Notes under the pieces: model-generated
The model's input: only the letters and a program-made list of their open reading frames with translations
The model's database searches: none
What the model was told of the DNA's origin: nothing
From: Rhyzopertha dominica
Taxonomy: Eukaryota; Arthropoda; Insecta; Coleoptera; Bostrichidae
Reading direction: 5' to 3'
NCBI GenBank assembly: GCA_025024175.1
Contig: QCXZ01000137.1
Coordinates: 27,829,327-27,893,326 of the forward strand
DNA: 64,000 bases
Program-made: the position numbers and the translations under genes
In this document: in pieces, positions 32,178-45,350 of the stretch
Position numbering within the stretch: the stretch's first letter is position 1
How the letters are laid out: each line of letters starts with the position of its first letter

Positions 32178-35100
32178 AATGATTAATTTCTAAACTAATT
32201 GAGTAGCTTTGTTTCCATACTGTTTTACAAAGTTACGGTATTTTTTCATTCTGTGGTTATAGCATAACATATATGAACGAGTTACACTTCCACTGATGAA
32301 ATCTATTTTGTTGCTTTGCAAATCGACCAATCAAAAATCTTTTGACTTACTTTCAAGGATCGGTCAGCTTTTCCGATTTTTTCAATCACTGTGTGTGGTA
32401 TGTAGCCATTAATTTGACAAAAAAGTTAATAAGATAATAATTTTAATGTTATACTTAATATTAACAATCCCTTTTAGGTACTAGGACTTTATGAATATTT
32501 TTTCTATTATTAGAAAGGTATTAGAATTTTAAAAACAGTAGACCGAACTGTGTTACAAAAATCGCATCGGCTAGTGTAATTTAACAACTGTTACTTTCAC
32601 GTGAAAATGGAAAACTGATGACCAATTATTGTTAATGTTACAGTATGTATATTTAGATGACTAAGTTATTGCCACAAACAGACCTTCTCTATTTTATTCC
32701 CTAAATATAACCTTGTTATCTTTTTGAATTATAATTTAAGTATAATAGAAGTTACCTCCAGTGATAAAAATGTACTTAGATCTAAATTCCAACCAAAATT
32801 CTCTCTTCGACCAGGGTAGCATATAGGCAATAGAGTTATCGTTTTCAGTTTTCAAGGTATTAAAGAAAACGGACTAAGAAGAAGACTCTCGCTCTTATAA
32901 AAGTAAAGCTTACTACCGTGTTTCAACTTCTCTTCGTTCTAGTAGCAATATCCGCAAATAAATAATTTTATTTTCGGAAAAACACAGATAGTAATAATTA
33001 AAAACTGGCGAAAAAATTTCGAACTGATGTTTTGATTACACATGTAACCCTCATCAAAGATGGACCCTTCTATTCTATTTTGGACGTTGACAAAGATTAC
33101 AGGTGTTACTGAAACGCCTGGTCTCTCACAAACCCACTAAGTCCTCTATCAAACTCACTAAGTTGTTTACTTAGAGTTAATTTTAGGTATGATAATATCG
33201 CTGTCTTTCCGTTAAAGTTTTCTATAATGTAAGTCTTCTGTCATATGACGTAACCCAAGAAACACTTACACTCCAGCCACGTATTTATCATAGCACAGGG
33301 AATCATATGCAGCAAATTTAGTACACATTCCTATTCAATATCTGATGATGCAAGCAAAGTATTCAAAGCGCAAACGTGTATATGGAAACTATCGGATAGC
33401 ATCCATCATATTTCGTTGAAACATCCGCCAAAATTGAAACAAACACTGTTACATTCACGCATCGGCAAATATTTAGAATATCTTATGCGGAGCGCGGGAA
33501 ATCATATTGGTAAACACTTTTAAAAAGCTATATACGTCTCGTCTATGCTGTTGCCAAAGTACATTTTAGGTAAAAGCTGGGGTCCCCGATATGAATATAG
33601 ATCGAAGCACAACAGTTGTCACCCACCTGACCCGAGGCAAATTTAGCTGGGTATTCAAACGAAGNGGCACGAACTGAAAGAACTCGAAAACCTATTACGC
33701 CACCAGGAAATNTTTCGTATTTCGATAAACCAATTTTCGAGTTTGCAAAAAAACGACCCCCAGGACACATAAACTTACTTGTTGTGGCTCGACTTTATAA
33801 TAGCCCGTAAGTGTTATCTGAATAAGTTTCGCAAAATGCTGGTATACAACATACCCTTACTTTCAGGCAAGTAAGGATGATGTATTTTAGGATCCAAAGT
33901 TCATTTAATATTTATTTGATTTAAATTATCTTACACAACTTATTTTTACTGCACACGTTAAACGCTTTTTTTATTTAACAGCAAACACGTTTTAGTGCAC
34001 ATTACTACAAATTGTAATATTCCTGTTCTTAACACATATCTTGCTTGGTGTTATAAAAATAATTAAAATTACATAATAATATTTAAGCCTGTTTTGTCTT
34101 CTAATTGAGTATATGTATCTGCATTATGCTCGTGAAACGCTAGTTTCTAATATCGTATACGACAATAATGGTTGAGATCGCCCAATCTTGATTAAAACTA
34201 AACAAGACATTGTCTTTAGAGACGAATAGAAATAGTGATCCACTTAACATTTTGTTAAACTATTTACAATTCAAGAGTGGCATACTAAATTATATAGCAC
34301 CTAGCAGTGTTGGGCACCAGTGCAACCACGAATGAGTTAAAACAAAAATATAATCGAAAAAAGTTTACGTCACGATTCCAAAATTTGCAATTTAAAATCA
34401 ATAAGCAAACGAACTGAACATTAACGTCTAACAAGGTATCTCCAATGCTTAGTGTGATATAATGATTAGCAAAAATATAGTTAAACCCTTTCAACAGCAA
34501 CCATGTGTGAAACGTAGCCAAATTCATTTAGAGGTGCATACACTCGATCCAATCGCATTAATTAAACATGCGAGGGTTGATTACATATATACAAGACTTT
34601 TGTTTAAAGAGAGCAAAGCGTCGATCCTAGAGTGATGGTAGAGGTGTCAGGAGTGGGAGCTAGTAAGCAGCTAGTTGGTTTAAATCAGTTTGAAAGCAGT
34701 TGTCGCGATATCAAAACAGGTACCTACGTCCTTCCGCTGCGCACAAGTATCCATGATCCATGACCTTGAAAATAATTAACGCCTATCGATCTTCAAAATT
34801 GCAGCACAAATTGAAATAAAATTACGTGTACGGGACCTAAAAATGCTGATTTCTAACTTAAGTCCTTTAATTACACACAATCGCCGAAATACACTAAACG
34901 CACTAAAATTCGGTCACCACCAGTACGATACGCTACTTTTTCAACACTACTAATTCGACTTGACGGTGGATGTCGCTTCGTGAGATTCCTTGGTATCGCA
35001 TGCTACAATCAACATAAGGGGTTAACTTTTTTGCTGTTGTCTGCATTGGGACAAAGAATATCACATTGAGACTACAGCCGAACTGAAAAGATATAATAGA

Positions 35101-37011
35101 TCGAAACATTTGTTAGTCTGGTTGCCTGATCTGCAAGCGTTGATTTGTCAGCATCATAACAATAAATTATGGGAGTAGGGAGCTGCCAAACAATCATAAC
35201 AAAGAACGTAGTGTTTCGTAAAATGTGCGCCAGGCGGGTGTGTGTTGTGTCGTCTCTTGGTTGCAGAACTGCAGGTCCATCACTCCATCAGACGCTTTTA
35301 GAACGGTTTGCAGCAAGAGATGCATTTCTAAATCGCATAGTCATCCACTACGAAAGTTCGGTGCAAAAANGTGTTCAACTTTATTGGCCACCTACTTTGT
35401 GATTGGCCCCACCATGACAACAGGTGGAAGAAAGTAGAAAGTGATTTTGCCAGTAATACACTTGCCAATTGGACTCACCGATTTTGAAAGATCCTGCCAG
35501 AAATTTTACTTGCCGTGGGGTAGATAATAAAATTTGGCACTTTAGACCGCAGGACATTTGAACTGTTCTGCTGAAATCGTGACGCCTGGTAACCCTACAT
35601 ACACCCAAAACCAAAGAACCCAGTAAGAAATGGCGGAGAAAGAAAAGGCAGCTCTCGTGTAAGCCAAGACTCGGCTTTTAACTGACAAGGTGCTTTCCTC
35701 TGCTTCTTTTTTCGATTTGCGTGGGGTTTTCCTCGTCGATTACTTGCATGAAGGTTGAATAATAAATGCTGCATTCTATTTCGACCTTCTCTACGACAAC
35801 GCAAGGCCTGATACTGCAAGTTCAACCTGCAAAAAATCAGAGGGGATAAGTGTACTACAACCGCTTAGACACTTATCACCCTGCGATTTCATTATTTAGG
35901 CTAGTGAAATTTCTTTGTACTGGTTAAGCATATTTGAAGTAATTTTTACGTTGACAGCTTTGCGTTTTTTATATATTTTACAAACTTGCCTGGTATTAAG
36001 TGTCTAAACAGTCTGGGATCAGATATAACCATCTAAGTTCGCCTTATTACGGTGGCTTATTTACTGAAGCGATTCATACGCATGCATACGGTACACACTT
36101 CCCGTTTCGTGTTGATTTTATAACCCACAACTATTGACTCAGTCTGACGGGGTTTCGAATTATCATTTAATCTTTCGCAGAGGCATGAATGTAGCCGAAA
36201 GGGTTGCTTGTTTAACCCGTATAGACTCACAAAGGCCTTTCCATCCTATCACGTAAGTTTACGGTTCCTCAAGTATTTCAGGCTATATCACTTACCTACA
36301 TTGCTGAACCAGGTAAGCAGGGCCAAAAAAATACAATGCGTTTATCGAGCGTTGTTGAATTAAAGCGTTAGCAGAATCAAACTGTTATGCACAGAACAAA
36401 ATTAATAATTAGCATGGCTGCTTGTTTTAGGAGTAGGGTAGCAACATCTCCGGGTTGCTTTGCTTAGAATTTGGAGAAAAAATTCTTCAACGTCGTTGCT
36501 AAGAAGAGCTTTTAACATCCAACCAATAATAAAGTTCAACTTTTTTACCAAATCATTTAAATAAAGATGTATTCAAACTACTTCTACTCCATTCCCCGGA
36601 CCCGAGTTCTTGCATCTAAAAAGTGACAATTTTTTTTATCAAGGGCACTTGGATAATTTGATTTTAGTCAGGTTTGTTTCATTGTATAAAACAATGTCAA
36701 TTTAAAAATGTATTGTAATAATATCTGCTTTAGCATATAGCTTTCTGCCGGAGGGCGCAATTTCATTGATTAATACATGTTCATTAAGATTTTCTGAAAC
36801 AGCCTTTTTTAAGTCTCAAAACATAAAAACGGCACTTTTACATTTCCTATTAGCTAAGTTTTCGCTAAAAACTACTGAAGTAGCTGCAACTCTTTTTAGT
36901 TATTTACGAGCAACTATATAACCGAACTTGAACATGTCCCAAAAGAGGAAAATAAACGGTGTAACTAATAGTAGGTAAATGCTGCTTCATTCGTATTTGT
37001 CACCACTAGGG
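32178..37011. other. Non-coding stretch without supported genes
   Basis: Short open frames only. The part at about 35160-35830 is less AT-rich and has several overlapping 70-80 codon frames on both strands, none recognisable. A CAGTGTTGGGC motif at about 34304 (also near 18400) resembles a hAT end but has no partner here. Confidence 0.45.
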
Positions 37012-37430
37012 GTGCGCATTCTTGCCGGCCGATAAAATTATCGATAATCGAATACAGATAAATTGTTTTTTATAATGTTGGTATATCGGCAATACGAATT
37101 AGCGATATTACGGATTATCGATAATTTGAATTATCGACAATGCGGTTCATCGATAAATACACAAATTTAGTCAAAGTTTTCTGCATTTACATATTTCGCC
37201 CTTCTGTTAGAAGATATCAGAATAAATGTGAAATACTGGTACGTTCTACTTTACAAAAGACGATTGGCGTTACTTTTAACTACACATCCTACACTATTCG
37301 ATTAATCCATAATTCGATTTATCGATAATATCAAATCAACTTCAATTGTCGATAAATGGAATTATCGATGCATCGAATGTTATCAGTACTACTAAAATTA
37401 TTAAAAATATCTATATCGTATCGTCCACCT
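37012..37430. repeat. Degenerate hAT-like repeat rich in ATCGATAAT
   Basis: It begins CTAGGGGTGCGCATTC and ends near GTCCACCTCCAG. Many ATCGATAA/TTATCGAT motifs occur in both orientations, crowded at both ends. The ends are only loosely inverse to one another. This is the usual look of hAT MITEs; no TSD was found. Confidence 0.4.
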
Positions 37431-38490
37431 CCAGTTAAGCGTTGTTTGGGATGACCTTAGATAAAAAGCAAAATTTTTGTGTATTTACTAAATGTTTATA
37501 AAATATTTTATTTATATATTAAAATTTTTTGTTAAAACATTTTTGTATATGTTTTTTAAAACATTTTTTCTAAAGAAGTAAAAAACACTAAAAACTATTT
37601 TAAATAAAACTTTTAAGTAAAATTTTTAAAAATGAAGCTAAAAAAGTTTTTTAAGGAATAAAGATTTTATATATCACGTACCATTTTTGTACTCCTAAGA
37701 TATAGAGATGGCGTTCGAAACTGATACCTGTACGAGTCGTTAGATCGAAAGGTCAGCAACACGCATTTTCTAAATAATATGAGGCTTAACAGAAACCACC
37801 CGGATCTGTGCTTATCTTGTATTATAATAGTAGCTGGATCAGCCATCTGATGGTCGTAAGGAACTGTAATAAACCGCCCACATAAGAGGCCGTCTTGTTA
37901 TTAGCATCATGAAATATTTTGTAATAATCGAACGTTTCTAATTCTTTCATTGTCTAAAAATGTACCTATTCTTCTTAGTAGACAAAACCATAGCTCGTGG
38001 CGTAGATGCAGCTCTACTTCAGCTTAACAGATTGCGACATCTGTTAACTGTTCCCACCTTACCTATTCAGTTTTTGTTTTTGCCACAGATCATATAACAA
38101 TGGTATGTGGTTTTAGCCGCGGTACAGGTGTCATTTTCGAACGCCATCTCTGTATCATTAGAAATACAAAAATGTAAAGTGCTTTATAGAAGCTTTTTTA
38201 AGTTTTATTTATAAAAATTTTTCAGGATTTGTTTTTATAAGTTTAATTTTTAAGTTTTTTATGCTTTATATNTAAAAGTTTAATTTTATTAAAGTTTTAT
38301 GTTTAGAAGTTTTATTTTGAATAGTTTTTTAAAGGGATTTTTTTTTACTATTTTAGAAAATAATGGTTTGTAAAAAATATTTTAATAGAAAAGTTTTATT
38401 ATTTAATATTTATATTAAATAAACTGTTGTTATTTATAAAAGATCATTTTTGCCCCAAACGGCACGGCGCTTCATACCCAGTCACCACTG
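37431..38490. repeat. Very AT-rich hAT-like repeat with inner inverted repeats
   Basis: The right end, read on the minus strand, starts CAGTGGTGACTGGGTATGAA and includes GCCGTTTGGGGC; a damaged inverse of it (AAGCGTTGTTTGGG) lies at about 37437-37451. Within it, 37682-37735 and 38124-38177 are reverse complements over about 50 bp (AGATGGCGTTCGAAA core). Long A/T runs with TTTTTAAG-type words fill the arms. Either one element with long inverted arms or one element inside another; boundaries are approximate. Confidence 0.5.
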
Positions 38491-41400
38491 TATCAGTATA
38501 TATCTATCCCACTAGCTAAATGCAACTAAAAAACTGCTACGAATAAATCAAGTAAACCATAAAAACTAAACGTCTTTACTCTGACATTTTTAACATGGAA
38601 TTTTCCAATGCTGAACCCTAAGACATGCTCGCGATCGACTTTCGTTGTTTTTAAAACGCGCGTATTATCCGTGGTGGGAGTAAAGTACTTTATTACGACC
38701 ACGGTATTACCAAAAGGTAATAATATATCGTTACATCTCAGTCGAGAAGAAAAAAAAGACTGAGCTTGTTGCGCAAAGCAAAGGAAGATGTTACCTCAAA
38801 GCGAAAATTTTCACAGTTCTCGTTGACTTTCAGCCAGTCAGCTTTAAGTGTTGCTTGCTGTAACTTGTCAACTAACGATCTTCGCCCAAAATTTTTCTCA
38901 TCTTCAGCGGCAATTTTTTGAACCAAATGTGACGAAAACTTGACAAATTTTGAAGCTTTATTTATAAGCAAACATCAAATTCAAACATACTAAAAACTAT
39001 ATCATGTGGTACACTGTCACACAAGTGGTAATAAAATCTAATGGATTTTTTTCGTACAATAATATAACAACAGTAAATCTATTATGTACCAGTAATCATA
39101 TTATTGTACATTAAGGCAAACTATAACAATGTCATCAAAACCTCTTCCCTAGCCATATGCCATTTTCTTCCCGTCCAACCAAGCTCATTATTTACTGTGT
39201 AAATACTAATTAAACGTGGACATTTCAAACAAAATGAATTGCAGAATAACACAACACTGTAAAGTCTTAACATTGTTGGATGTTTTAAACATATTGTTAT
39301 AAAAAAGTACTGGTATATGTACAACCTGAAACAGAAAGGACGGACTTTTTTGAAATGGCCAGTGCTCAGCCCCATGAGAAGCAACCAAAATAGTTCATTC
39401 AGCTACAGTCGTGGCGCCTTCGACGATAGGAAACCGAGTTTTTACTTAAGACAGCTCGTGAATGAAAACGAGTCCTCATTGTTTGCAAGTTTGTGCACAA
39501 TTTTTAACCTCCTCGACTTCCCTAATTTGTTCAGTGGCGATCATTACTTGTAAGAATGCTTTAGCGTACTTGTATACGGTTTAAAACACTATTCGCGTCT
39601 AAACAACACCACCTAGATGCTGTGGAAAGAGTAGAGAAGACGAACATCGAAGGCCACATTATAAAGACTTACATCAAAACAAGCATGACGATTACGACAC
39701 ATTATCGAATGCTAATGCAATATGAACATATACTGGATTTTTCAAACAGTTGTTCCTTTCTATTCAAATTTAGCTTCACAGTTTGTTTTGCTGTAGAATT
39801 TTGGTTTCATTTTTCGATCGTAAAAGGCAGATTGAACAGTATCATTGTTCATTGATATACTATGTAATATCAAAAGACTAAAGCGTGGTGTATACTCTTT
39901 TCAAATAAATTTTATACAAATTGTAACTAAATTACGAGTATGACACATGACACCTCAAGGGATCACCGTTACAAAATATTTATAGTACCTGAGGGATGAT
40001 TAATCTCAGACACTGGTAACTCAGTGGAGACTGGTCGCGGGTGCGCAACAGCTCGTAACAAATATACGTAAAGCGAAATTGTACTTTAAAAATATTGAAA
40101 TATGAAAAGAAAACGCTAAAATCGGGAATACGTTCGTTAATTTAATGATCTACGTTTTACATACAGTGTGACCACTAACGAACTCTGACAAAGTACGTAC
40201 TTGTGTGTCCTATGGCTACAATATGCGATACAATTCAATCTAAGTTCATAAATCTAAATGATTTGATTAGTAAAATCACCGAGGTAATCGCCTATTTATC
40301 ACCACTTATTGTGTCTAACGAAATCGAGCGAATTATATTAATTTACAAGAAAATATACCAATGCCGCAGTAAAACGTAATAATAAGAAAACACAAGTAAA
40401 AGTTAGTTAAACGTAAGTAAATATGAGCCTAGGTACTCAGCCTGAGGTCCTCTCGGCAGAACTGATGCTCCCGTGACGTCAGTGGAAGGATGTCTAGGCG
40501 GTAAGTAGAACTTGAATGTAAGTATATGTTCCTAAGATGGTCCTCAAAATACCGCAGGGCCGTTTCCGACGTTCTAGATGAAGTAATACGGGTAAGTCCC
40601 AATGCAATCCAGATGTCCCGAAATATGGGGCTGCGTGCACGTCCTCGATGGCAATCAGCAGGTATGGTATAGTTACGTAAAAGAAGCAAAGACAGAGCCT
40701 AAAAGAATATCAAACCGCTCTACTAAAATAAAGAAAACTATTACCGATCTCACCTTTAAATGGAGGGCGGCTCTGTATAGTGGAGTGAGGGCAGCAAACA
40801 AAATCCGACCAAGTCGAATTGAGGTATGAATAACAACCAATCCTCAACAAACTAGAATTGCTAGCACAAGATCCAACAAGTGGCTGTAGTGTGCCGAATT
40901 CCAAACAATATTCAAAAATACACAATTAGCAAATGCTTTTGCACACTGCAATACGATAGCGAAGCAATTCTATTGCTGACCTCTACTGGAATGTCATATT
41001 GCGCTGAATGAAAAGACGAAGAACCGTGAATGCCAGTTTTACTGGACCCCCGCAAAATAGGTAAGATAATGATGACACGAAATACAGATATTGTCATGAT
41101 AAATATTTTCCCTTTTAGGAACAACACCTATTCGAAGAAAATTGAAGAATACACGAATTTGCATCTAAAAGAAATTATGTTAATTTATATCTATTGAATT
41201 GGAATAAAAATATGAACAATAAATTTCTCGAGTAGTTATTACCGAAGTATTCCCTTAAATGATTGTAAACTTAATAATAATGTTACAACTAATGTACTCG
41301 TTTGGTTTATACGCCACATGTTAAGTAAACCCCTCATCACCTGCAGTGAATTCAAATACTAAACGGAAATATGTACATCTTGGAAATATGTAAATGTGTC

Positions 41401-43285
41401 TGTAATGAAAGCAAATATTTGTTGTATTTGCTGCGACTACAATGTCAGCACCCAACACACATGTAATACCTTCATATTTTGTTAATCCTGTGTAAATTTA
41501 TAAACTTAACACTTCAAAATATAAGTAAAGTAAATAATTTATAAGTGTTCCACAGTACAGCAGGAATATTAGATTAAGTTTACCATTAATTTCTTCTTCT
41601 AAAAATTTTATACTAAACTTTCTTTTAGCAATAACCCCAAGCATATCCTAGAAACTTCCCTACCGGGCGACACTCATTCGTATTGCAAAGTTCGTTATTG
41701 CTTTTCCCTTGATAACGCTTTTGAATAGCCTCTAGAGTTCTCTACGTACATTTTCTAGCTCTGGGGTACAGAGAGATCCTCAGCTTTCAGGACCATGAAT
41801 GCGTTATGTGAAAACGTTTCCGGAACGAGCACGGTACAATTAGGCCATCTAAAGTAACCGCTCCCTCTGTGGGTACAGTAACATTGTTACGTACTACTTT
41901 GCACCATTTCAGTACATCTGCGTCACCCAAATGCATTTGCCTGGCTTACTCGTTCCCTGGAAAACAATTTTCTCGCTATATCGCACTTAACAGCTCGTTT
42001 TGGCCAGTAGCATCGTTATCACATTTTAGGAACAATCAGACTTGTTATAAAATGTAGATGCATATGTAGGACGGATACTCAAGAATGCAATGCATAAATT
42101 GGCTTGCATTCGTTTTTTTTTCAGAAACTTATAAAAATACCAAATATAAAGTATCTCTCTATTTTTGGATAGAGACACTGATGTTTAGTTGAATGCATTA
42201 TATAGTCAACAAATTTCATTTTATTTAAAAATCTTTATGTGGGTGGTTAGTATGCATATAGAGTTTTGTGTTTATAAACATATTTGCACGCATATTAACT
42301 ATTGAACATTAAGCAATTCTTTAAATGATGTAGATACTGTTATTGTAGGAAATAAACTTCACCAGTCATTTATTCCTGAAAAAAAATCAACAAAACATTT
42401 TTCTTTGTCATGATCTACAAAATCATCACACATTGGCAAGTCTTGCCACAACAAAAGTCGATTTTCCTCTAATGTTTTGAAAAATATACCGGAAAAGCTG
42501 GTAAAATTTTCGAAATTTGCACAACTAAAATTTAAATTCGGATTTACATACGGTTTTAAATAACGATAGTTCTTGATGAAGTACTTTGAATCTTTAAAGT
42601 GAATTATCCGAAATCGTCGGAAAATGTTAGGCAGAGCCTTTAAGCGTATGTGGAAAAGATGGTAAAAAATGTTCAATTTTCGACCATTCGGAGGATTTCT
42701 TTTACAGATTAAAATTACTACATCAAGAACTAGCGATTCAAAATGGTATGTAAATTCAATTTCAGATTTTAGTTGTGTAATCAGAAAATTTTCCATCAAA
42801 ATATATATCACAACAAACTATACTTACATACCAAGTTTCATCTGGATACCATAAAAAACAAAGACAATAATTGAAAACTAAACGGAAATCCACCCCGGAT
42901 TTTTACCGGAGCTGGACTTGCAAATGTTANCAACTTGAAATCTCGATTTTTATATACAACCGTGGGTTAGCTACTCAAAATGCCCAAGAAATCCGACCTC
43001 GCAACTTTTAGCGCAGAAATATGAATTTTTAATTTTTATTGGCGTTAAAAATAGACCCGGAATAATAGGACTCCCAGAATCCTGGATCGATCGATCGATC
43101 GACTAGACGCGCCAGGGTAGGTATACGAATGCCACCACTCCAAAGAGTGGTATACACTTTCTTGCAACCCAGTTTGGAGGGAACATGGTGTCCACCGCAC
43201 GTATGGCCACCCTGTATTTATACAGTCACTGTAGATTTGACGACTTTAGAATTGACTAGTGTTCCTGTATAAAAGGGTACCTCAC
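38491..43285. other. AT-rich non-coding stretch
   Basis: No supported genes. The minus-strand frame 42359-42811 (150 codons) is the longest here; it is AT-driven, rich in F, I and L, and not recognisable. The minus-strand frame 40429-40689 has a more ordinary composition but no identified family. A (GATC)n microsatellite of about five units lies at 43083-43102. Confidence 0.45.
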
Positions 43286-43483
43286 TGATATTGCGGTAGA
43301 GTGGACTGTATTAATCTTAGGTGTGGATTAATGGATCTTGATGGCAGTAACTCTTTTAATAACTATTTTTATACAATCTATTCAAACTGACAAGAAAATT
43401 ACAATAATAGACAATGTTTTTTTAAATATCTAGTTCCTTAGACAACCTGAGCAAATGCTCACTACTTTTAATAAATTCAAACA
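43286..43483 (-). repeat. 3' LTR of BEL element C
   Basis: 198 bp, starting TGATATTGCGG and ending TTCAAACA on the plus strand. On the minus strand it includes GTATAAAAATAG, a good TATA-box candidate, in the middle of the LTR. Confidence 0.93.
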
Positions 43484-43543
43484 TACTCCCGGCCTTTGAA
43501 CAAGGTTCAACAAAGTAAGTATAATTAATCAAAATTAATTGCG

Positions 43544-45350
43544 TTAACTGTTCACAGGCAAAGGGCACACTTTGATTATGGCACGTCTGTAGGTTCCTTT
43601 GCATGTCTTGATGTCGACAACTCGAACGACCCCATCTTGTCCAGGGTAGAACTTTACAATTCGCCCAAGTGCCCACTGCGNGGGANGTAAATGGTCTTCC
43701 TTTAGCAGTACCATGGTACCGGGATTCAATGACGGTGATGTCTTCATCCATTTGTTTCGCTGTTGTAAGTAAGCCAAATAGTCCTTTGACCATCTTTTCC
43801 AAAAGCTTTGCTTTAATTGTTGGATTAGCTGAAATCTTGATAATCTCCCAGGAGGAATTTCCAATAGGTTAGGANCTGGTACCGCAATCAGGGGTTTGCC
43901 AATCAAAAAATGTGATGTGGTTAAAGGAGACAGGTCATTAGGATCTGATGACATAGGGAAAAGAGGTCTTGAGTTCAAAATTGCTTCTATTTGAACTATA
44001 AGAGTATAAAATTCAGCATATGTTAAATGAGTATTATTAATAATTTTGAGTAAATAAATGCTGCTTACCGCTTTTAATATTAGATTCCCATAGCCCTCCA
44101 AAATGACGCGAAGAAGAAGGTATAAATTTCCACTTAATATTTTGTTCAGTACAGAAAGTTATAATTGAATTTTGGTTAGCTTTAAAGAAATCACTTAATT
44201 CTTTCAACGACCTTGCTGCACCGACCAAATTTGTGGCATTATCGGACCATATTTCAGAATGAAGTCCTCTTTTGCTAACAAAACGTTTAAAGCTGGCTAA
44301 AAATCCTTCAGTGGTCAAATCAGAGACTAACTCCAAGTGAATAGCCTTAACTGAAAAGCATACAAAAAGACATATATAACATTTTATTTATTTATTACAA
44401 CGACTTTTCTTTTCTTTAATTAAAAATGGACCTGCGTAGTCGACTCCAGTTATGTTAAATGGACGAGTAGCAGTTACGCGTTCCTTGGGCAAATCACCCA
44501 TTACATTGAAACTTGACTGTGGTTTATGCTTAAAACAAGTTAAATAATTTCGAACAACCTTTTTTGCCAAATTCATTCCTGATATAGGCCAATAAACCTG
44601 TCTAATTGAAACTAACAGCATTTGCTGACTAGCATGAAGTAGTCTTAAGTGTTCATGTGTCATCATCAGAACTGTAAGAGGATGTTTGCTATCCAAGAGT
44701 ATAGGATGTTTGGAAGAAAAATTTTAATTTGAGTTTTTCAACCTACCTCCAACTCGCATCAATCCAATGTCATCAATGAACGGTGATAATGAAAGTAAAC
44801 GACCTTTTGTTTTAAGTTCTGAACTGCTGGCTAACAATTTCAATTCCTACCTGAAGCAATCTAATTGACTTAACTGTAATAAAACATTCATAGAGTTATT
44901 CAATTCATTTATAGATAAATTGCCTTTTATTTTAATTGTGTTTGAACTCTTAGCATTAAAAGTGAAGCGCAAACAATATGCAATAACACGTTTTAATCTA
45001 GTCAGTGTAGAGAATTTTTTAAATATAAATGATGGTTCATTTGAAACTGAATTGATTAATGTTACCCTTTCTGTTTCAGGTAAATCATCTGCATCAAGCA
45101 CTAGCTGAGAGAATGGCCAATTTTCTTCTGCTTTGGACAACCAGTGAGGACCCTTCCACCAAATATCAGCATTTAACAATATATGTGGATAAACACCTCT
45201 AGAACCTAGATCGGCAGGGTTATCTTTAGTACAAACGTAATTCCAGTTTTGTTTATTACTAATTTCTTGTATTTCAGATACACAGTTACTTACAAAGATT
45301 TGAAGATTGCGTGGCTGAAGATTAAGCCAAGATAATACAATCTTCGAATC
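43544..45350 (-). pseudogene. BEL element C RNase H end and integrase, broken
   Basis: Reading down from about 45350 the frame gives CDSKIVLSWL (an RNase H active-site D), the linker NADIWWKGP, GGRL, and the integrase zinc-binding region (EHLRLLHAS … C). The catalytic core has D in GVDYAGPF, D in SDNATNLVGA and E in [11 protein letters not shown], and the C-terminal DUF5641 part ends CPLPVNS at 43544. Frame changes occur near 45350, between 44388 and 44336, and near 44050-44100, and stops lie at about 44847 and 44725. All catalytic residues are present. Three N bases occur in the C-terminal part. Confidence 0.83.

Noticed and set aside
42359..42811. 150-codon minus-strand frame as a possible gene
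   Set aside because: The translation is dominated by F, I, L, N and K as expected from AT-rich DNA, no domain or motif is recognisable, and a plus-strand frame overlaps it.
43083..43102. (GATC)n run as a regulatory array
   Set aside because: A short microsatellite of about five units with no other signal.
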